From Chloroflexota bacterium (GTDB lineage Bacteria; Chloroflexota; Anaerolineae; Promineifilales; Promineifilaceae), in contig JAJRYT010000108.1 in the NCBI GenBank assembly GCA_024275635.1, positions 1-42,467 on the forward strand: a DNA stretch of 42,467 nt, read 5' to 3'. Under the pieces are notes generated by a model, which searched no databases, was not told the DNA's origin, and saw only the letters and a program-made list of their open reading frames with translations. Shown piece by piece: positions 25,835-35,789 of the stretch. Both the position numbers and the translations under genes were made by a program. Numbering within the stretch: position 1 is the first letter of the stretch; every line of letters starts with the position of its first letter.

Positions 25835-26854
25835 ATGAAAATCTTCATCACGGGCGGCGCCGGGTTTATTGGCATCAACAGCGCCGATCATTTTTTGCGA
25901 CAAGGACACGAAGTGACTCTTTTCGACAACCTGTCGCGGGTGGGCGGCCCGGCTAACGTCGCCTGGCTGCGCCAGCGGCACAAGACCGGCATCCAATTCA
26001 TCCAGGCCGATATCCGCGACTATACAGCCCTGGCTGACGCTATCGGCGGCGCTGATGTGGCGCTGCATTTAGCCAGCCAGGTGGCTGTGACGACATCGGT
26101 GCAAAACCCACGTGAGGATTTTGAGATTAACGCGCTGGGGACGTTTAATGTGCTGGAAGCGGTGCGCCATCACTGCCCAGAAGCGGCCGTTCTCTACGCT
26201 TCTACCAATAAAGTGTACGGCGGCATGGAGGATGTGAGCATTGTCGAGCGGGAAACCCGCTACGCTTACGTCGATTTCCCGCATGGCATCGCCGAGACGA
26301 CCCCGCTCGATTTTCACTCGCCGTATGGCTGTTCCAAAGGGGCAGGCGACCAGTACATGATTGATTATGCGCGTATTTACGGCCTGCGGACGCTGGTTTT
26401 TCGGCAGTCGTGTATTTACGGCCGTCGCCAATTCGGCGTCGAAGACCAGGGGTGGGTAGCTCATTTCGTCATCGCCGCCATCAGGAACCGACCCATCAGC
26501 ATCTACGGTGACGGTAAACAGATACGCGATTTACTGCATGTTTCCGATCTCATTCGCGCTTACGAAATGGGGATTGAGAAAATTGACGAACTGCGAGGCC
26601 AGGCTTTCAATGTTGGCGGCGGTCCGGCAAATACACTGTCCATCTGGGCCGAATTTGGGCCGCTTTTGGCAGAGCTTGCCGGACATGAAATTCCAGTCAC
26701 GCAGGGCAACTGGCGGCCTGGCGACCAGCGCGTTTTTGTTGCCGACATTCGCAAGGCACAAGTAAAATTGGACTGGCAACCTACCATCTCTCCCGCCGAC
26801 GGCATCCGGGATTTATTCGAGTGGGTAGCGGCAAATCCGGACTTGTTTTCATGA
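25835..26854 (+). CDS. CDP-paratose 2-epimerase-like NAD-dependent epimerase
   Basis: 339 residues of the extended SDR family. NAD-binding GGAGFIG is at residues 7-13, the catalytic Ser-Thr in STNKVYGG and the YxxxK in SPYGCSKG. The segment between them, with ERETRYAYVDFPHGIAETTPLDFHSPYGCSK (cited in part), and DQGWVAHFVIAAI closely follow CDP-paratose 2-epimerase (tyvelose pathway, RfbE). None of the other CDP-dideoxyhexose genes is nearby, so it may act on a different nucleotide sugar in envelope or exopolysaccharide synthesis. The Shine-Dalgarno is AAAGGA. The ends and length are normal. Confidence 0.82.
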   Translation: MKIFITGGAGFIGINSADHFLRQGHEVTLFDNLSRVGGPANVAWLRQRHKTGIQFIQADIRDYTALADAIGGADVALHLASQVAVTTSVQNPREDFEINALGTFNVLEAVRHHCPEAAVLYASTNKVYGGMEDVSIVERETRYAYVDFPHGIAETTPLDFHSPYGCSKGAGDQYMIDYARIYGLRTLVFRQSCIYGRRQFGVEDQGWVAHFVIAAIRNRPISIYGDGKQIRDLLHVSDLIRAYEMGIEKIDELRGQAFNVGGGPANTLSIWAEFGPLLAELAGHEIPVTQGNWRPGDQRVFVADIRKAQVKLDWQPTISPADGIRDLFEWVAANPDLFS

Positions 26855-27323
26855 ACAGACTTGGAATACGAAAGCGTTCGCCGGACAAAACATCCCAACT
26901 GTTGGCGCAATGTGTTATGCCATCTCTGAACATGCGCTGTTTCGCCGCTCTCTTTATCAACCGATTGTTGTTCCTCACCCATCGTTTGTTTTTTATATTA
27001 GCGCTCTGAAATCAGACTGAAAAGCATGGCACATCAGGCAAAACCCGCACGTTTTTTTGATGATCCTTATTGCTAAACGGCTCTCCTTTTCCCCCTGGGC
27101 AAAGCTTCCGGCGGCAATGATTACCTTTTCGGGATTGGCAAGCGTGTTGGAGGCAACGGCCGTTCCCGATAAAGTTAGAGCCAACTTATTCCAGCCCGTC
27201 TCATTTTTCCACCTTGCTTGTTGGGTTGGTACCATTTTACCACGCCACTTGTACCATAGACTTCTCAGCTTGAAAGCTTAAAATACCTTTATACTTATCA
27301 TTCAAAATCTCACTGAAAACGAT
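26855..27323. other. 469-bp spacer without a convincing gene
   Basis: Short open frames here (for example 27057-27281) lack a ribosome site and protein-like composition. One ACGGCCGT lies at 27156. The last 80 bp are A/T-rich and probably hold the promoter of the PAS kinase. I see no repeat or RNA. Confidence 0.6.
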
Positions 27324-28550
27324 ATGCTATCATTAAACACTCTAACCAACTTTCTTGTTACATTGATCGCAGCTTTAGGTTTTGCCAAATTGCTCTGGTA
27401 TCTACAAAAGCCGCGTATGGTTTTGCGAGCAATTCCGGTGGCGGGGCGAAACGGCCGTTACTATGCCCATCAAATGACGGCTCCCCCAAACATTCCCTAC
27501 TACAATTTGGAACCCGTTACCCATGACTCTGTTGTAAACAGTATGAACGATGGAATGATCGTTCTGGACAACCAAAAACGTATCATTGATATTAACCCAT
27601 CGGCACGCCGGATTATTCAGAAATCAAAAATTGACCTCGTAGGTAAACCTATCAGCAGCGCCTGGCCAACTTTAGCCACACATTTTCAAGCTGCAAAAAT
27701 AAAACCATTCGATATAGCCCTGGGCGCGAAAGAAAATAAGCGGTTTTACGAACTCTCAATTATGCCCTTCTGCGATGAGCGCCAGGAACAACACGGCCAT
27801 TTACTCATTTTACGCGATATTACCGAACGCATAAAATTGGAACATATGCGTGAAGATTTAACACGCACGATGGTTCATGATTTGCGCGACCCCATCAGCA
27901 ACTCATTATTCGCCCTGGAAATGCTGAAATCAACATTAAGGGAGGGCCAATCTACAGATGCGCAGCAACTGCTGGATTTAACTTTTGCCAGCACAGCCAA
28001 AACACTGCAATTAGTAGATAAAATTTTAGAGATCGGGCGGCTGGAAAGCGGCGAAATGCCCTTATCATTAACCGCCGTCCCGTTGGCCGAGATGGTTCAT
28101 ACCATCATATCCGCACAAACGCCTCGAACCATCAATAAACAGTTGCAGTTAGTAAACCATGTGTCTGACTCTCTGCCACCTGTGTGGGCTGATGCGGATT
28201 TACTGGAACGTGTTTTGAAAAACCTGATTGACAACAGCATTAAATTCACCCCAAATGGCGGCACAATCCGGGTAACGGCCGCTCTGCACGACAACATACA
28301 ATCAGATCAACCCTGCCTGCATGTGTCCATATCCGATACCGGGCCAGGCATTCCCCCAGCGCTGCAACCGAAAATTTTTGGTCAATTTGTAACCGGAGCA
28401 GATATTGCTAGCGGCAGCGGGTTGGGGTTGTCTTTTTGCAAAATGGCTCTAGCCGCGCATGGTCAGGATATCTGGATAGACAGCGCATCGGACGAAGGCG
28501 CAACCTTCATATTTTCTCTACCGATTTCTCCAACTGCACAGCCTTTTTAG
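27324..28550 (+). CDS. PAS-domain sensor histidine kinase
   Basis: 408 residues. One N-terminal membrane helix (about 5-25) is followed by a PAS domain (about 67-175: NSMNDGMIVLDNQKRIIDIN), a HisKA domain with H-box MVHDLRDPISN (His near 190), N-box KNLIDNSIKFTP, G1 SDTGPGIP, and G2 GSGLGLSFCK. All catalytic boxes are intact. In related kinases the PAS is preceded by a seven-helix input domain; only the tail of it seems to be left here, so the sensor may be shortened. No response regulator is adjacent. There is no clear Shine-Dalgarno. Confidence 0.9.
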   Translation: MLSLNTLTNFLVTLIAALGFAKLLWYLQKPRMVLRAIPVAGRNGRYYAHQMTAPPNIPYYNLEPVTHDSVVNSMNDGMIVLDNQKRIIDINPSARRIIQKSKIDLVGKPISSAWPTLATHFQAAKIKPFDIALGAKENKRFYELSIMPFCDERQEQHGHLLILRDITERIKLEHMREDLTRTMVHDLRDPISNSLFALEMLKSTLREGQSTDAQQLLDLTFASTAKTLQLVDKILEIGRLESGEMPLSLTAVPLAEMVHTIISAQTPRTINKQLQLVNHVSDSLPPVWADADLLERVLKNLIDNSIKFTPNGGTIRVTAALHDNIQSDQPCLHVSISDTGPGIPPALQPKIFGQFVTGADIASGSGLGLSFCKMALAAHGQDIWIDSASDEGATFIFSLPISPTAQPF

Positions 28551-29044
28551 GTTGGTTCAATCTGGCAGATTGAACCAATCTAAAAACAGGCGTCCATCCT
28601 CCCCCCTTCCCATTTTGATATGTTTGCCAAATCACCTACTATTAGCATAAGATAGTAAGGTATTAAAAACCACTTATCCACTGTTATCATCCCAAGTGAA
28701 CCCGTCCTTTCTGATTTCAATCACTGGAGTCTGGCAAATTTCAGACTTCTCTCTGGTACATAGGGTTCGTTCAAAATTAACTTTGCAGTTTGCTGGTAAT
28801 TGGTAATTGAGTAATTGGGTAATTACCAGTTACCAATTACCTGGTTACAATTTTTCAAACGCCAAAGTTATAAACGAACGTGCCCATAGAAAAGTAAAAA
28901 TACCAGTGTCCAGTTAATCATTAGTTTGATGGCGCCGCGTCCAGGTAAAGGCATATTCTGGTCATTGCGCGCCTTGATAATGTAAAAACCGGTCAGCTGG
29001 CATCTCCAGATGATAGACACTTTCTCAAAAGGAAATGAATCTTG
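28551..29044. other. Non-coding spacer rich in inverted repeats
   Basis: About 490 bp without a gene. A hairpin TTGGTTCAATCTG/AGATTGAACCAA lies at about 28550-28580 after the kinase stop. A nested palindrome at about 28762-28880 has an outer pair TTCGTT/AACGAA, then AACTTTG/CAAAGTT, and a core of alternating GGTAATTGG/CCAATTACC. The last 40 bp carry the debranching enzyme's ribosome site. No RNA family is recognised. Confidence 0.7.
28762..28880. repeat. Nested palindromic element (possible MITE-like)
   Basis: The left half GTTCGTTCAAAATTAACTTTG and right half CAAAGTTATAAACGAAC (parts) flank a GTAATTGGTAATTG... core mirrored by CAGTTACCAATTACC. The symmetry spans about 120 bp with terminal inverted repeats and no coding content, so it may be a non-autonomous element. 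Confidence 0.55.
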
Positions 29045-31069
29045 ATGAAACTTGATTTTGGACGCGAAGTGTGTGGCCGCTTGCCAATTGCAGAAACACG
29101 GGAATGGTTGGTCACAAATGGTATTGGCGGATTTGCCTCAGGCACAATCGCCGGCATGCTTACCCGGCGCTATCATGGTTTGTTGATGGCCGCGCTCCAA
29201 CTACCCCTGGGCCGAACGTTACTGCTGGCGAAGTTGGATGAAACGGCCGTTTACGACGGCATCACTTCCCCCAGCAGCCAATATCATCCCCTTTTCACCA
29301 ATCGCTGGGCCAATGGCGATGTGGAGCCCTGCGGTCATTATTACCTCAACCGCTTTCACCTGGAAGGCACAACACCCGTTTGGACCTATGCTATCGCCAA
29401 CGCCCTGTTAGAAAAACGCATCTGGATGCAGCCGGGCGCTAACACCACCTACATCCAATACCGGCTGGCGCGCGCTACCGCCCCGCTGACCCTGGAAGCG
29501 CGTGCCCTTGTCAACTACCGCGATTACCACAGCACCACCGTCGCCAACGATTGGCAGCCAGACATCACCTCCGTCGAAAACGGCCTGCGGCTGCAAATGT
29601 TTGCCAATGCGACCCCCTTCTTCCTGTTAAGCAAAAATGCCGAGATTTACCCTGAATTTGATTGGTATGAAGATTTTTTACTGAATGTGGAAGAGTATCG
29701 GGGACAAAATGATGTAGAGGAAGATCACATTTATGCCGCATTTGTTCGGGCCATTCTACAGCCAGGGCAATCGTTTACACTAGCAGCCAGCACAGAAGCT
29801 AACCCCAACCTGGACAGCACGGCCGCTTACGCCGAACGACGCGCTTACGAACAATCACTGTTGGATCAGGCAGGCACATTTGTCATGGCGGCACCGGAAC
29901 CAATCAAACACCTGATTTTAGCGGCCGACCAGTTTGTGGTAAAACGGCCGACCCAACGCGACCCGGACGGCCGTTCCATTATCGCCGGCTACCACTGGTT
30001 CAGCGACTGGGGCCGGGATACCATGATCGCCCTCCCCGGCCTGACTCTAACCACCGGCCGCCCCGCCATCGCCGCCAGCATCTTGCGTACCTTCGCCCAA
30101 TTCGTAGACATGGGCATGATTCCCAACCGCTTCCCCGACGCCGGCGAGACGCCTGAATACAACACCGTTGATGCCACCTTGTGGTACTTTGAAGCCCTCC
30201 GCGCCACCCACGCCGCCACCGGCGACGACGATCTGCTGCGCGAACTGTTCCCTGTCCTGGACAATATCATCAAATGGCACCGGCGCGGCACCCGCTACAA
30301 TATCCATATGGATGAGGCTGACGGCTTGATCTACGCCGGTGAAGCAGGCATACAGCTTACTTGGATGGATGCCAAAATAGGCGATTGGGTCGTTACCGAC
30401 CGCATCGGCAAGCCAGTGGAGATTAACGCGCTCTGGTACAATGCCCTGCGGATCATGGCCGATTTTGCACGGCGTTTGGGTGAGAAACCAGGTGAGTATG
30501 ATAAATTAGCGGAGAAGGCGAAAGTGGGATACGGCCGTTTCTGGAACCACGATATGGGCTACTGCTACGACATCCTCGACGGCCCCGACGGGACCGACGG
30601 CAGCCTGCGCCCCAACCAGCTTCTTGCCATCTCCCTGCCCCACAGCCCCCTTACTCCCGAACAGCAGCGCTCTGCTCTAGATGCTTGCGGCCGCTGCCTG
30701 CTCACCGCCCACGGCCTGCGCAGCCTCTCCCCCGACGACAGCGCCTACACCGGTCATTATGGCGGCGACCAGCTTGCCCGCGACAGCGCCTATCACCAGG
30801 GAACTGTCTGGGGCTGGCTCATCGGCCCCTTCGTCAGCGCCCATTTGCGCGTGTACCAGGACCCGGTTCAAGCCCGCTCCTACTTGTATCCGCTCCTAAA
30901 CCACCTGGCCGATCATGGCGTGGGCAGCCTCAGCGAAATCTTTGATGGCGATCCTCCCTTCACGCCGCGCGGCTGCATCGCCCAGGCGTGGAGCGTAGCC
31001 GAACTGCTGCGCGTCTGGCAGGAAACGGCCGTAGGAGACGTAATAAGCCCCAAAGCCATCGCGTCATAG
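29045..31069 (+). CDS. Glycogen debranching enzyme (archaeal type, amylo-alpha-1,6-glucosidase)
   Basis: 674 residues from ATG 29045, preceded by AAAGGAA; an in-frame TTG at 29042 is ignored. The N-terminal GDE_N domain (about 1-230) begins REWLVTNGIGGFASGTIAG, MLTRRYHGLLMA. The C-terminal (alpha/alpha)6 GDE_C domain (about 260-665) has WFSDWGRDTMIALPGLTL and GEAGIQLTWMDAKIGDWVVT with the expected catalytic acids. It removes alpha-1,6 branches from glycogen. It is monocistronic, 100 bp before gnd, from which a hairpin separates it. Confidence 0.92.
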   Translation: MKLDFGREVCGRLPIAETREWLVTNGIGGFASGTIAGMLTRRYHGLLMAALQLPLGRTLLLAKLDETAVYDGITSPSSQYHPLFTNRWANGDVEPCGHYYLNRFHLEGTTPVWTYAIANALLEKRIWMQPGANTTYIQYRLARATAPLTLEARALVNYRDYHSTTVANDWQPDITSVENGLRLQMFANATPFFLLSKNAEIYPEFDWYEDFLLNVEEYRGQNDVEEDHIYAAFVRAILQPGQSFTLAASTEANPNLDSTAAYAERRAYEQSLLDQAGTFVMAAPEPIKHLILAADQFVVKRPTQRDPDGRSIIAGYHWFSDWGRDTMIALPGLTLTTGRPAIAASILRTFAQFVDMGMIPNRFPDAGETPEYNTVDATLWYFEALRATHAATGDDDLLRELFPVLDNIIKWHRRGTRYNIHMDEADGLIYAGEAGIQLTWMDAKIGDWVVTDRIGKPVEINALWYNALRIMADFARRLGEKPGEYDKLAEKAKVGYGRFWNHDMGYCYDILDGPDGTDGSLRPNQLLAISLPHSPLTPEQQRSALDACGRCLLTAHGLRSLSPDDSAYTGHYGGDQLARDSAYHQGTVWGWLIGPFVSAHLRVYQDPVQARSYLYPLLNHLADHGVGSLSEIFDGDPPFTPRGCIAQAWSVAELLRVWQETAVGDVISPKAIAS

Positions 31070-31076
31070 TATCGGA

Positions 31077-31117
31077 GTCGCAGCTTTAGCCGGTCGTCAC
31101 CCGGCTAAAGCCGCGAC
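31077..31117. repeat. Inverted repeat GTCGCAGCTTTAGCCGG...CCGGCTAAAGCCGCGAC
   Basis: 17-bp arms with one G-T mismatch and a 7-nt loop, between the debranching enzyme and gnd. No T-run follows. It is a dispersed-hairpin type that may act as a transcription attenuator. Confidence 0.8.
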
Positions 31118-31173
31118 CCCAAAATTTCTTCCGATGAATCTACGGTTTACTTTTTGATGGAGGTCAGAATATT

Positions 31174-32088
31174 ATGCAGTTAGCCATGATTGGTTTAGGA
31201 AAGATGGGCGCAAATATGGCCCAACGGTTGATCAAAGGAGGCCATCAAGTTGTCGGCTATGACAGAAGCGCCAAAACCACCGACGCGCTGGCCGCGGAAG
31301 CCGGATTAACACCCGCTTACTCGTTGGCTGAAGCCGTCGGCAAACTAGAACAGCCACGCGCCGCCTGGGTCATGGTTCCCGCCGGCGAGCCCACCGAGAG
31401 CGTCATCAACGAATTAGCCGCGATGTTGTCTCCCGGCGATCTTATTATTGATGGCGGTAACAGCAACTACAAAGACACCATGCGCCGCGCGGCCGTCCTG
31501 GCCGAAAAGAATATAAACTTTGTAGATGTAGGAACCAGCGGCGGCGTTTGGGGACTGGCCGAGGGTTACAGCATGATGGTGGGCGGCAGTGATGCGGCCC
31601 TGTCTCATCTGCGCCCGGCGTTGGAAACATTAGCCCCTGGCGCTGACCTGGGTTGGGGACATGTCGGCCCCAGCGGTTCCGGTCATTTCGTCAAAATGGT
31701 CCACAACGGCATCGAGTACGGCTTAATGCAGGCGTATGCCGAAGGCTTCGAAATTATGCGCGCCAAAGATTCCTTCAGCCTTGACCTGCACCAAATTGCC
31801 GAAATCTGGCGCTTTGGCAGCGTCGTCCGTTCCTGGCTGTTGGATTTAACCGCCAATGCGCTGGCTGATGACCAGGAACTGAGCGACATCAAAGGGTATG
31901 TCTCCGACAGCGGCGAGGGGCGTTGGACAGTTTTCGAAGCGATTGATTTAGATGTGCCCGCGCCGGTTATCACCCACTCCCTGATGGCCCGTTTTGTCAG
32001 CCGCCAGGATGAAAGTTACGCTGCCAAATTGCTGGCAGCTATGCGTAACCAGTTTGGCGGCCATGCGGTAAAAAAGGCTGATGGTTGA
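31174..32088 (+). CDS. gnd: 6-phosphogluconate dehydrogenase (decarboxylating), short form
   Basis: 304 residues, the short (about 300) type rather than the 470-residue form. The Rossmann motif GLGKMGANMA, DGGNSNYKDT, and substrate-binding GPSGSGHFVKMVHNGIEYG with catalytic Lys-Asn are intact. It converts 6-phosphogluconate to ribulose 5-phosphate, giving NAD(P)H. Its product is the substrate of RpiA, encoded two genes later, so an oxidative pentose-phosphate function for this run is well supported. GGAGGTC precedes ATG 31174. The stop overlaps the next start by 8 bp. Confidence 0.93.
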   Translation: MQLAMIGLGKMGANMAQRLIKGGHQVVGYDRSAKTTDALAAEAGLTPAYSLAEAVGKLEQPRAAWVMVPAGEPTESVINELAAMLSPGDLIIDGGNSNYKDTMRRAAVLAEKNINFVDVGTSGGVWGLAEGYSMMVGGSDAALSHLRPALETLAPGADLGWGHVGPSGSGHFVKMVHNGIEYGLMQAYAEGFEIMRAKDSFSLDLHQIAEIWRFGSVVRSWLLDLTANALADDQELSDIKGYVSDSGEGRWTVFEAIDLDVPAPVITHSLMARFVSRQDESYAAKLLAAMRNQFGGHAVKKADG

Positions 32089-32788
32089 TGCTCCCTACCT
32101 GAACACGGACCAGATGCGGGAAGTGGATCGGGCAATGATGGAGGATTATCACATTGCGCTGATCCAGATGATGGAAAATGCGGGGCGTAATCTGGCCCAC
32201 CTGGCACGGGCCCGGTTTTTGGAAGGCGATCCGCGAGGGAAAACGGCCGTTATCCTCTCCGGTCGTGGCGGCAATGGCGGCGGCGGGTTGGTTTGCGCTC
32301 GCCGCCTGCACAACTGGGGAACGGCCGTTCATGTGTTTACCACTCATCCCGATGACAAATACCAGGGTATCCCCGCGCATCAATTAGATATTTTGCGGCG
32401 CATGGGCGTGTCCGTCGAGTCCCCCCTCTCGAATCTCCCCCCCGCCGACCTGATTGTGGACGCCGTGATTGGCTACAGCCTTTCCGGCGCGCCGCGCGGC
32501 CGTGCCGCACAGCTCATCATCCAGGCCAACAGTCACGACGCCCCCATCCTCAGCCTGGACGCCCCTTCCGGGCTGGATACGACCACCGGAACCGTTTACG
32601 ATCCCGCTGCACGCGCAACGGCGACGCTGACGCTGGCCCTGCCCAAGGAAGGGCTGCGCAACGCGCCCAACGTGGGCGAACTGTACCTGGCCGACATCAG
32701 TGTGCCGCCCGGTTTGTACGCCGGCCCCGGCCTCAACCTGGCCGTTGGCCCGATTTTTGCCCAGGAGGAGATCGTTCGACTACAATAG
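32081..32788 (+). CDS. nnrE: NAD(P)H-hydrate epimerase, YjeF_N domain only
   Basis: 235 residues. YjeF_N family: start MREVDRAMMEDYHI, MMENAGRNLA, VVGxGGNGGGG-type loop read here as SGRGGNGGGGL, ARRLHNWG, and DAVIGYSLSGAPRG. It interconverts R- and S-NAD(P)HX to allow repair of damaged cofactor. The usual NNGGDG motif is GNGGGG here, a variant loop, so the metal site may differ. It has no C-terminal NnrD dehydratase domain. It overlaps gnd by 8 bp and precedes rpiA by 24 bp, so it is part of the same transcript. Confidence 0.87.
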   Translation: MVDAPYLNTDQMREVDRAMMEDYHIALIQMMENAGRNLAHLARARFLEGDPRGKTAVILSGRGGNGGGGLVCARRLHNWGTAVHVFTTHPDDKYQGIPAHQLDILRRMGVSVESPLSNLPPADLIVDAVIGYSLSGAPRGRAAQLIIQANSHDAPILSLDAPSGLDTTTGTVYDPAARATATLTLALPKEGLRNAPNVGELYLADISVPPGLYAGPGLNLAVGPIFAQEEIVRLQ

Positions 32789-32812
32789 CCTCTTTGAACA
32801 ACTGGAGGCGCG

Positions 32813-33508
32813 ATGGACGCGAACATTGATGATCTGAAAAAACAGGCGGCGGAAAAAGCGGTCGAATTTGTTGAATCGGGGATGGTGGTGGGGCTGGGGA
32901 CGGGGAGTACGGCCGTTCACGCCGTCAACGCCATCGGTAGAAAATTACAGACAGGGGGCCTGCGCGACATTATCGCCATTCCCACTTCCGAAGAAACCGC
33001 CCGCAATGCCCAAAAATGGGGCATCCCCCTGACGACTTTTGACGCCCACCCAGTCATTGATGTGACGATTGACGGCGCCGATGAAGTGGCGCCCAATCTC
33101 GACGTGATGAAAGGATTAGGCGGCGCGCTGCTGCGCGAGAAAATCGTCGCCGCCGCTTCCAAACGCCTCATCATCGTGGCCGATGATAGTAAACATGTCA
33201 ACTTGTTAGGCACAAAAGCGCCGGTTCCTGTTGAAGTCATCCCCTTTGCCCAAAAACCGGTAACTGATTTCCTGGAATCGTTGGGCGGTCGGCCTGTTTC
33301 CCGCCAGCAGGATGGGCAGCCCTATCTTACCGACGAGAAAAATATCATTCTGGATTGTTTTTTTGATGGCGGGATTGCCGACGCCCCATGATTGGCCCAG
33401 GCGCTCATCGGTCAACCGGGCGTCGTGGAGCACGGTCTGTTTTTAGGGATGGCCAAGCAAGCCATTTTCGCCGGGTTAAACGGCATCGAAATCGTGGAAC
33501 GTGACTGA
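32813..33508 (+). pseudogene. rpiA: Ribose-5-phosphate isomerase A with in-frame TGA
   Basis: 231 codons in one frame. GTGSTAVHAV, TIDGADEVAPN and MKGLGGALLREK are RpiA signatures; the end reads [11 protein letters not shown] and [12 protein letters not shown] at 33389-33391 falls in [28 protein letters not shown]. Homologues have a Gly/Arg/Ala here, and GGA or CGA to TGA would explain it. Truncation at residue 192 would remove the C-terminal strand/helix that carries PGVVEHGLF. Context (gnd upstream) argues the gene should be functional. No selenocysteine rationale is seen. GGAGG precedes ATG 32813. Confidence 0.85.
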
Positions 33509-35789
33509 AGAAGTGGCAAAGTGGCGGAGTGGCAACTCTGCCACGCGGCAGCGCTGTATTCCCATCTTGGGCCTGCTCATCTTTTTTGCGCTGGCGGTGA
33601 ATACGGCCGTTCTCACCTCCCCCACTGTTGACGAATCGGTTCACATCTTTCGCGGCCGGGTATTGTGGCAAACGGGGCAACTGCGTTTCCAGGCCAAACA
33701 CACGCCGCTCGCCCACTGGCTGAACGGCTCGCTGCTCTTCACCGAACCCACGCTGCCTGATGTCGCCGACCTGCCTTCCTGGGCGCAAGATGACCGGCCC
33801 ACGCTGGCGCGAGAATTCCTCTGGGAATCTGAGCCACAACCCAACATCGATCGTGTTTTCCTGCTGGCCCGGCTGCCAATTATCTGGCTGGGGCTGCTGC
33901 TGGGGGCGATATTAGCGCGATGGGCCAGGGCGATTTCCGGCGTGAGCGGGCCGGCGGTTGCGCTGGTTTTGTTTGCCTTTTCACCTAATTTACTGGCCAA
34001 TTTTTCGCTGGCGACGACGGATGGGCCGCTGGCGGCGATGTTTGTGATGGCCGTGTTTGCCTGGCGGCGGTATGGGCAACGGCCGTCTTTCTGGCGCTGG
34101 CTGCTGGCGGGGACGCTGTTAGGGCTGGCACTGGGCAGCAAGCTCACGGCCGTCATCCTGCCGCCCATCCTTTTATTGCTCAGTTACAGTCAATGGCGGC
34201 GCGGCCAACCCTGGTGGAAACCGGGACTGGATTGGCTTTCTATTTTGCCGGTGGCCGGCCTTGTGTTTTGGGCGTTGTATGGATTTGAGTTACGGCCGTT
34301 ACCCGGCATTCCCTTTCCCGTTCCAGCGGCTACTTATGTCAATAGTTTTCTCCAACTACAGGGCGACGCCAGCAGCGGCAATTACAACGCCTACCTGCTC
34401 GGCAAAATCTCACGCAATGGCTGGTGGTATTACTTCGTCGTCGCTTTTCTGATTAAAACACCGCTGCCGACGCTGCTGCTACTGGGGACGGCCGTCATCT
34501 TCATCTTCCGCCAACGCAATTGGCGCGGAACAATTTATCTCTGGCTCCCGGCAGCTATTTTGTTCGCTTTCGCCAGCTACAGCCGCCTCAACATCGGCTA
34601 CCGCCATATTTTGCCCGTCTTGCCTTTTATTATTTTGCTAACGACAATCCCCATTAAATGGCTGATATCCCGGCCGCGCTCATCTGTGTCCTACTTCGTT
34701 CTAGCTTTGCTGTTGGGCTGGTACAGCGTGGGCAGCCTGCGCCAACATCCACACCATCTGGCCTACTTTAACGAACTCAGCGGCGGCCCCACACAAGGCT
34801 ACCGCTATTTGGCCGATTCCAACATTGATTGGGGGCAAAGCCTGAAATTTTTGGCCGATTATGTCAATGAGATGGGCGACAAACCGGCGGCTGTCAGCTA
34901 CTTTGGCGCGGCCGACCCGGCTTATTATGGGCTGGAAACAACCCCGTTATTCGATGACAAAACCGGCGCGGCGCTTGATTTTGCCCGCGCCAATCCGGCT
35001 CCGGGAAAATACCTCATCAGCGTCAACCATTTGCTGGGGCAAGCGCTGCCTGATGTAGATACGTTTGACTGGTTCCGCTATCAGGAGCCAGTGGACAATG
35101 TAGGCTATTCAATTTTGATTTACGATGTTCTACGGCAAGAACAGGGCAGTTGGATGGCTTACTGCACCGACCCCGCCCCGCTGCTGGACGCCGTGGCCGC
35201 GGCGCAACTGGTGGGACAATCGGACTTGCGGCAAATTTATTTCGACTGCCGCAGCAGTTGGGTTTTTCCCGATGATGGCGCGCCCGGTTGGTACATTCTG
35301 CCGCAGCAAGATTCCTGGCCTGTCGCCAGCTATTTCCCGGAGCGTCTCCGCCCTGTTTATTCTCATGCAGCGTCAGCTTTGGAGTCTTCGTACACGGTCT
35401 GGTATTGGGATGGGATGGCGGATTTGGCGGCGTGGACGGCCGTTACCAACATCCAGGCCGATTTGCCGGCGCGATTTGGCGAGACGGCCGATCTGACTGG
35501 CGCCATCAAAACGGAATCAACCTGGTGGACGATCTGGCAGGTACAAACGCCGCCAACTGAACCGCTGACCATCGCTGCCCATCTGTACGCCGATGGGCCA
35601 ACGCCAATCGTCGCCGACGGCCTGGGCTTTACCAGCGAGCAGTGGCAGCCAGGGGATTGGCTGGTGCAGATGCACAGTTTTGAGGCGGGGGTGAACGGCC
35701 GTTACCTGGAAACCGGCCTCTACAACTACCTCACAGGCGAGCGGCTGGCCCAATTAATTCAACTTCCGTCGCCAGACGATGAGAACTAA
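33501..35789 (+). CDS. GT39/ArnT-like membrane glycosyltransferase
   Basis: 762 residues from GTG 33501, overlapping rpiA by 8 bp. Eight to ten membrane helices (about 20-40, 120-145, 150-170, 200-225, 240-260, 310-335, 345-365, 370-395) with an early DE motif (TVDESVHIF near 45-50), the catalytic Asp-Glu pair of PMT_2/GT39/GT83-type enzymes. Large extracellular beta-rich domains fill residues 430-762. It probably transfers a sugar from a polyprenyl-phosphate donor to an envelope glycan or protein; the acceptor is unknown. The overlap with rpiA suggests it is co-transcribed with the sugar-metabolism genes. Confidence 0.82.
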   Translation: MTEEVAKWRSGNSATRQRCIPILGLLIFFALAVNTAVLTSPTVDESVHIFRGRVLWQTGQLRFQAKHTPLAHWLNGSLLFTEPTLPDVADLPSWAQDDRPTLAREFLWESEPQPNIDRVFLLARLPIIWLGLLLGAILARWARAISGVSGPAVALVLFAFSPNLLANFSLATTDGPLAAMFVMAVFAWRRYGQRPSFWRWLLAGTLLGLALGSKLTAVILPPILLLLSYSQWRRGQPWWKPGLDWLSILPVAGLVFWALYGFELRPLPGIPFPVPAATYVNSFLQLQGDASSGNYNAYLLGKISRNGWWYYFVVAFLIKTPLPTLLLLGTAVIFIFRQRNWRGTIYLWLPAAILFAFASYSRLNIGYRHILPVLPFIILLTTIPIKWLISRPRSSVSYFVLALLLGWYSVGSLRQHPHHLAYFNELSGGPTQGYRYLADSNIDWGQSLKFLADYVNEMGDKPAAVSYFGAADPAYYGLETTPLFDDKTGAALDFARANPAPGKYLISVNHLLGQALPDVDTFDWFRYQEPVDNVGYSILIYDVLRQEQGSWMAYCTDPAPLLDAVAAAQLVGQSDLRQIYFDCRSSWVFPDDGAPGWYILPQQDSWPVASYFPERLRPVYSHAASALESSYTVWYWDGMADLAAWTAVTNIQADLPARFGETADLTGAIKTESTWWTIWQVQTPPTEPLTIAAHLYADGPTPIVADGLGFTSEQWQPGDWLVQMHSFEAGVNGRYLETGLYNYLTGERLAQLIQLPSPDDEN

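Noticed and set aside
27057..27281. 74-codon frame in the 26855-27323 spacer
   Set aside because: No Shine-Dalgarno, no recognisable domain and composition like spacer DNA.
33380..33400. Selenocysteine at the rpiA TGA
   Set aside because: RpiA has no selenocysteine or catalytic cysteine at this place; a single substitution or error is simpler.
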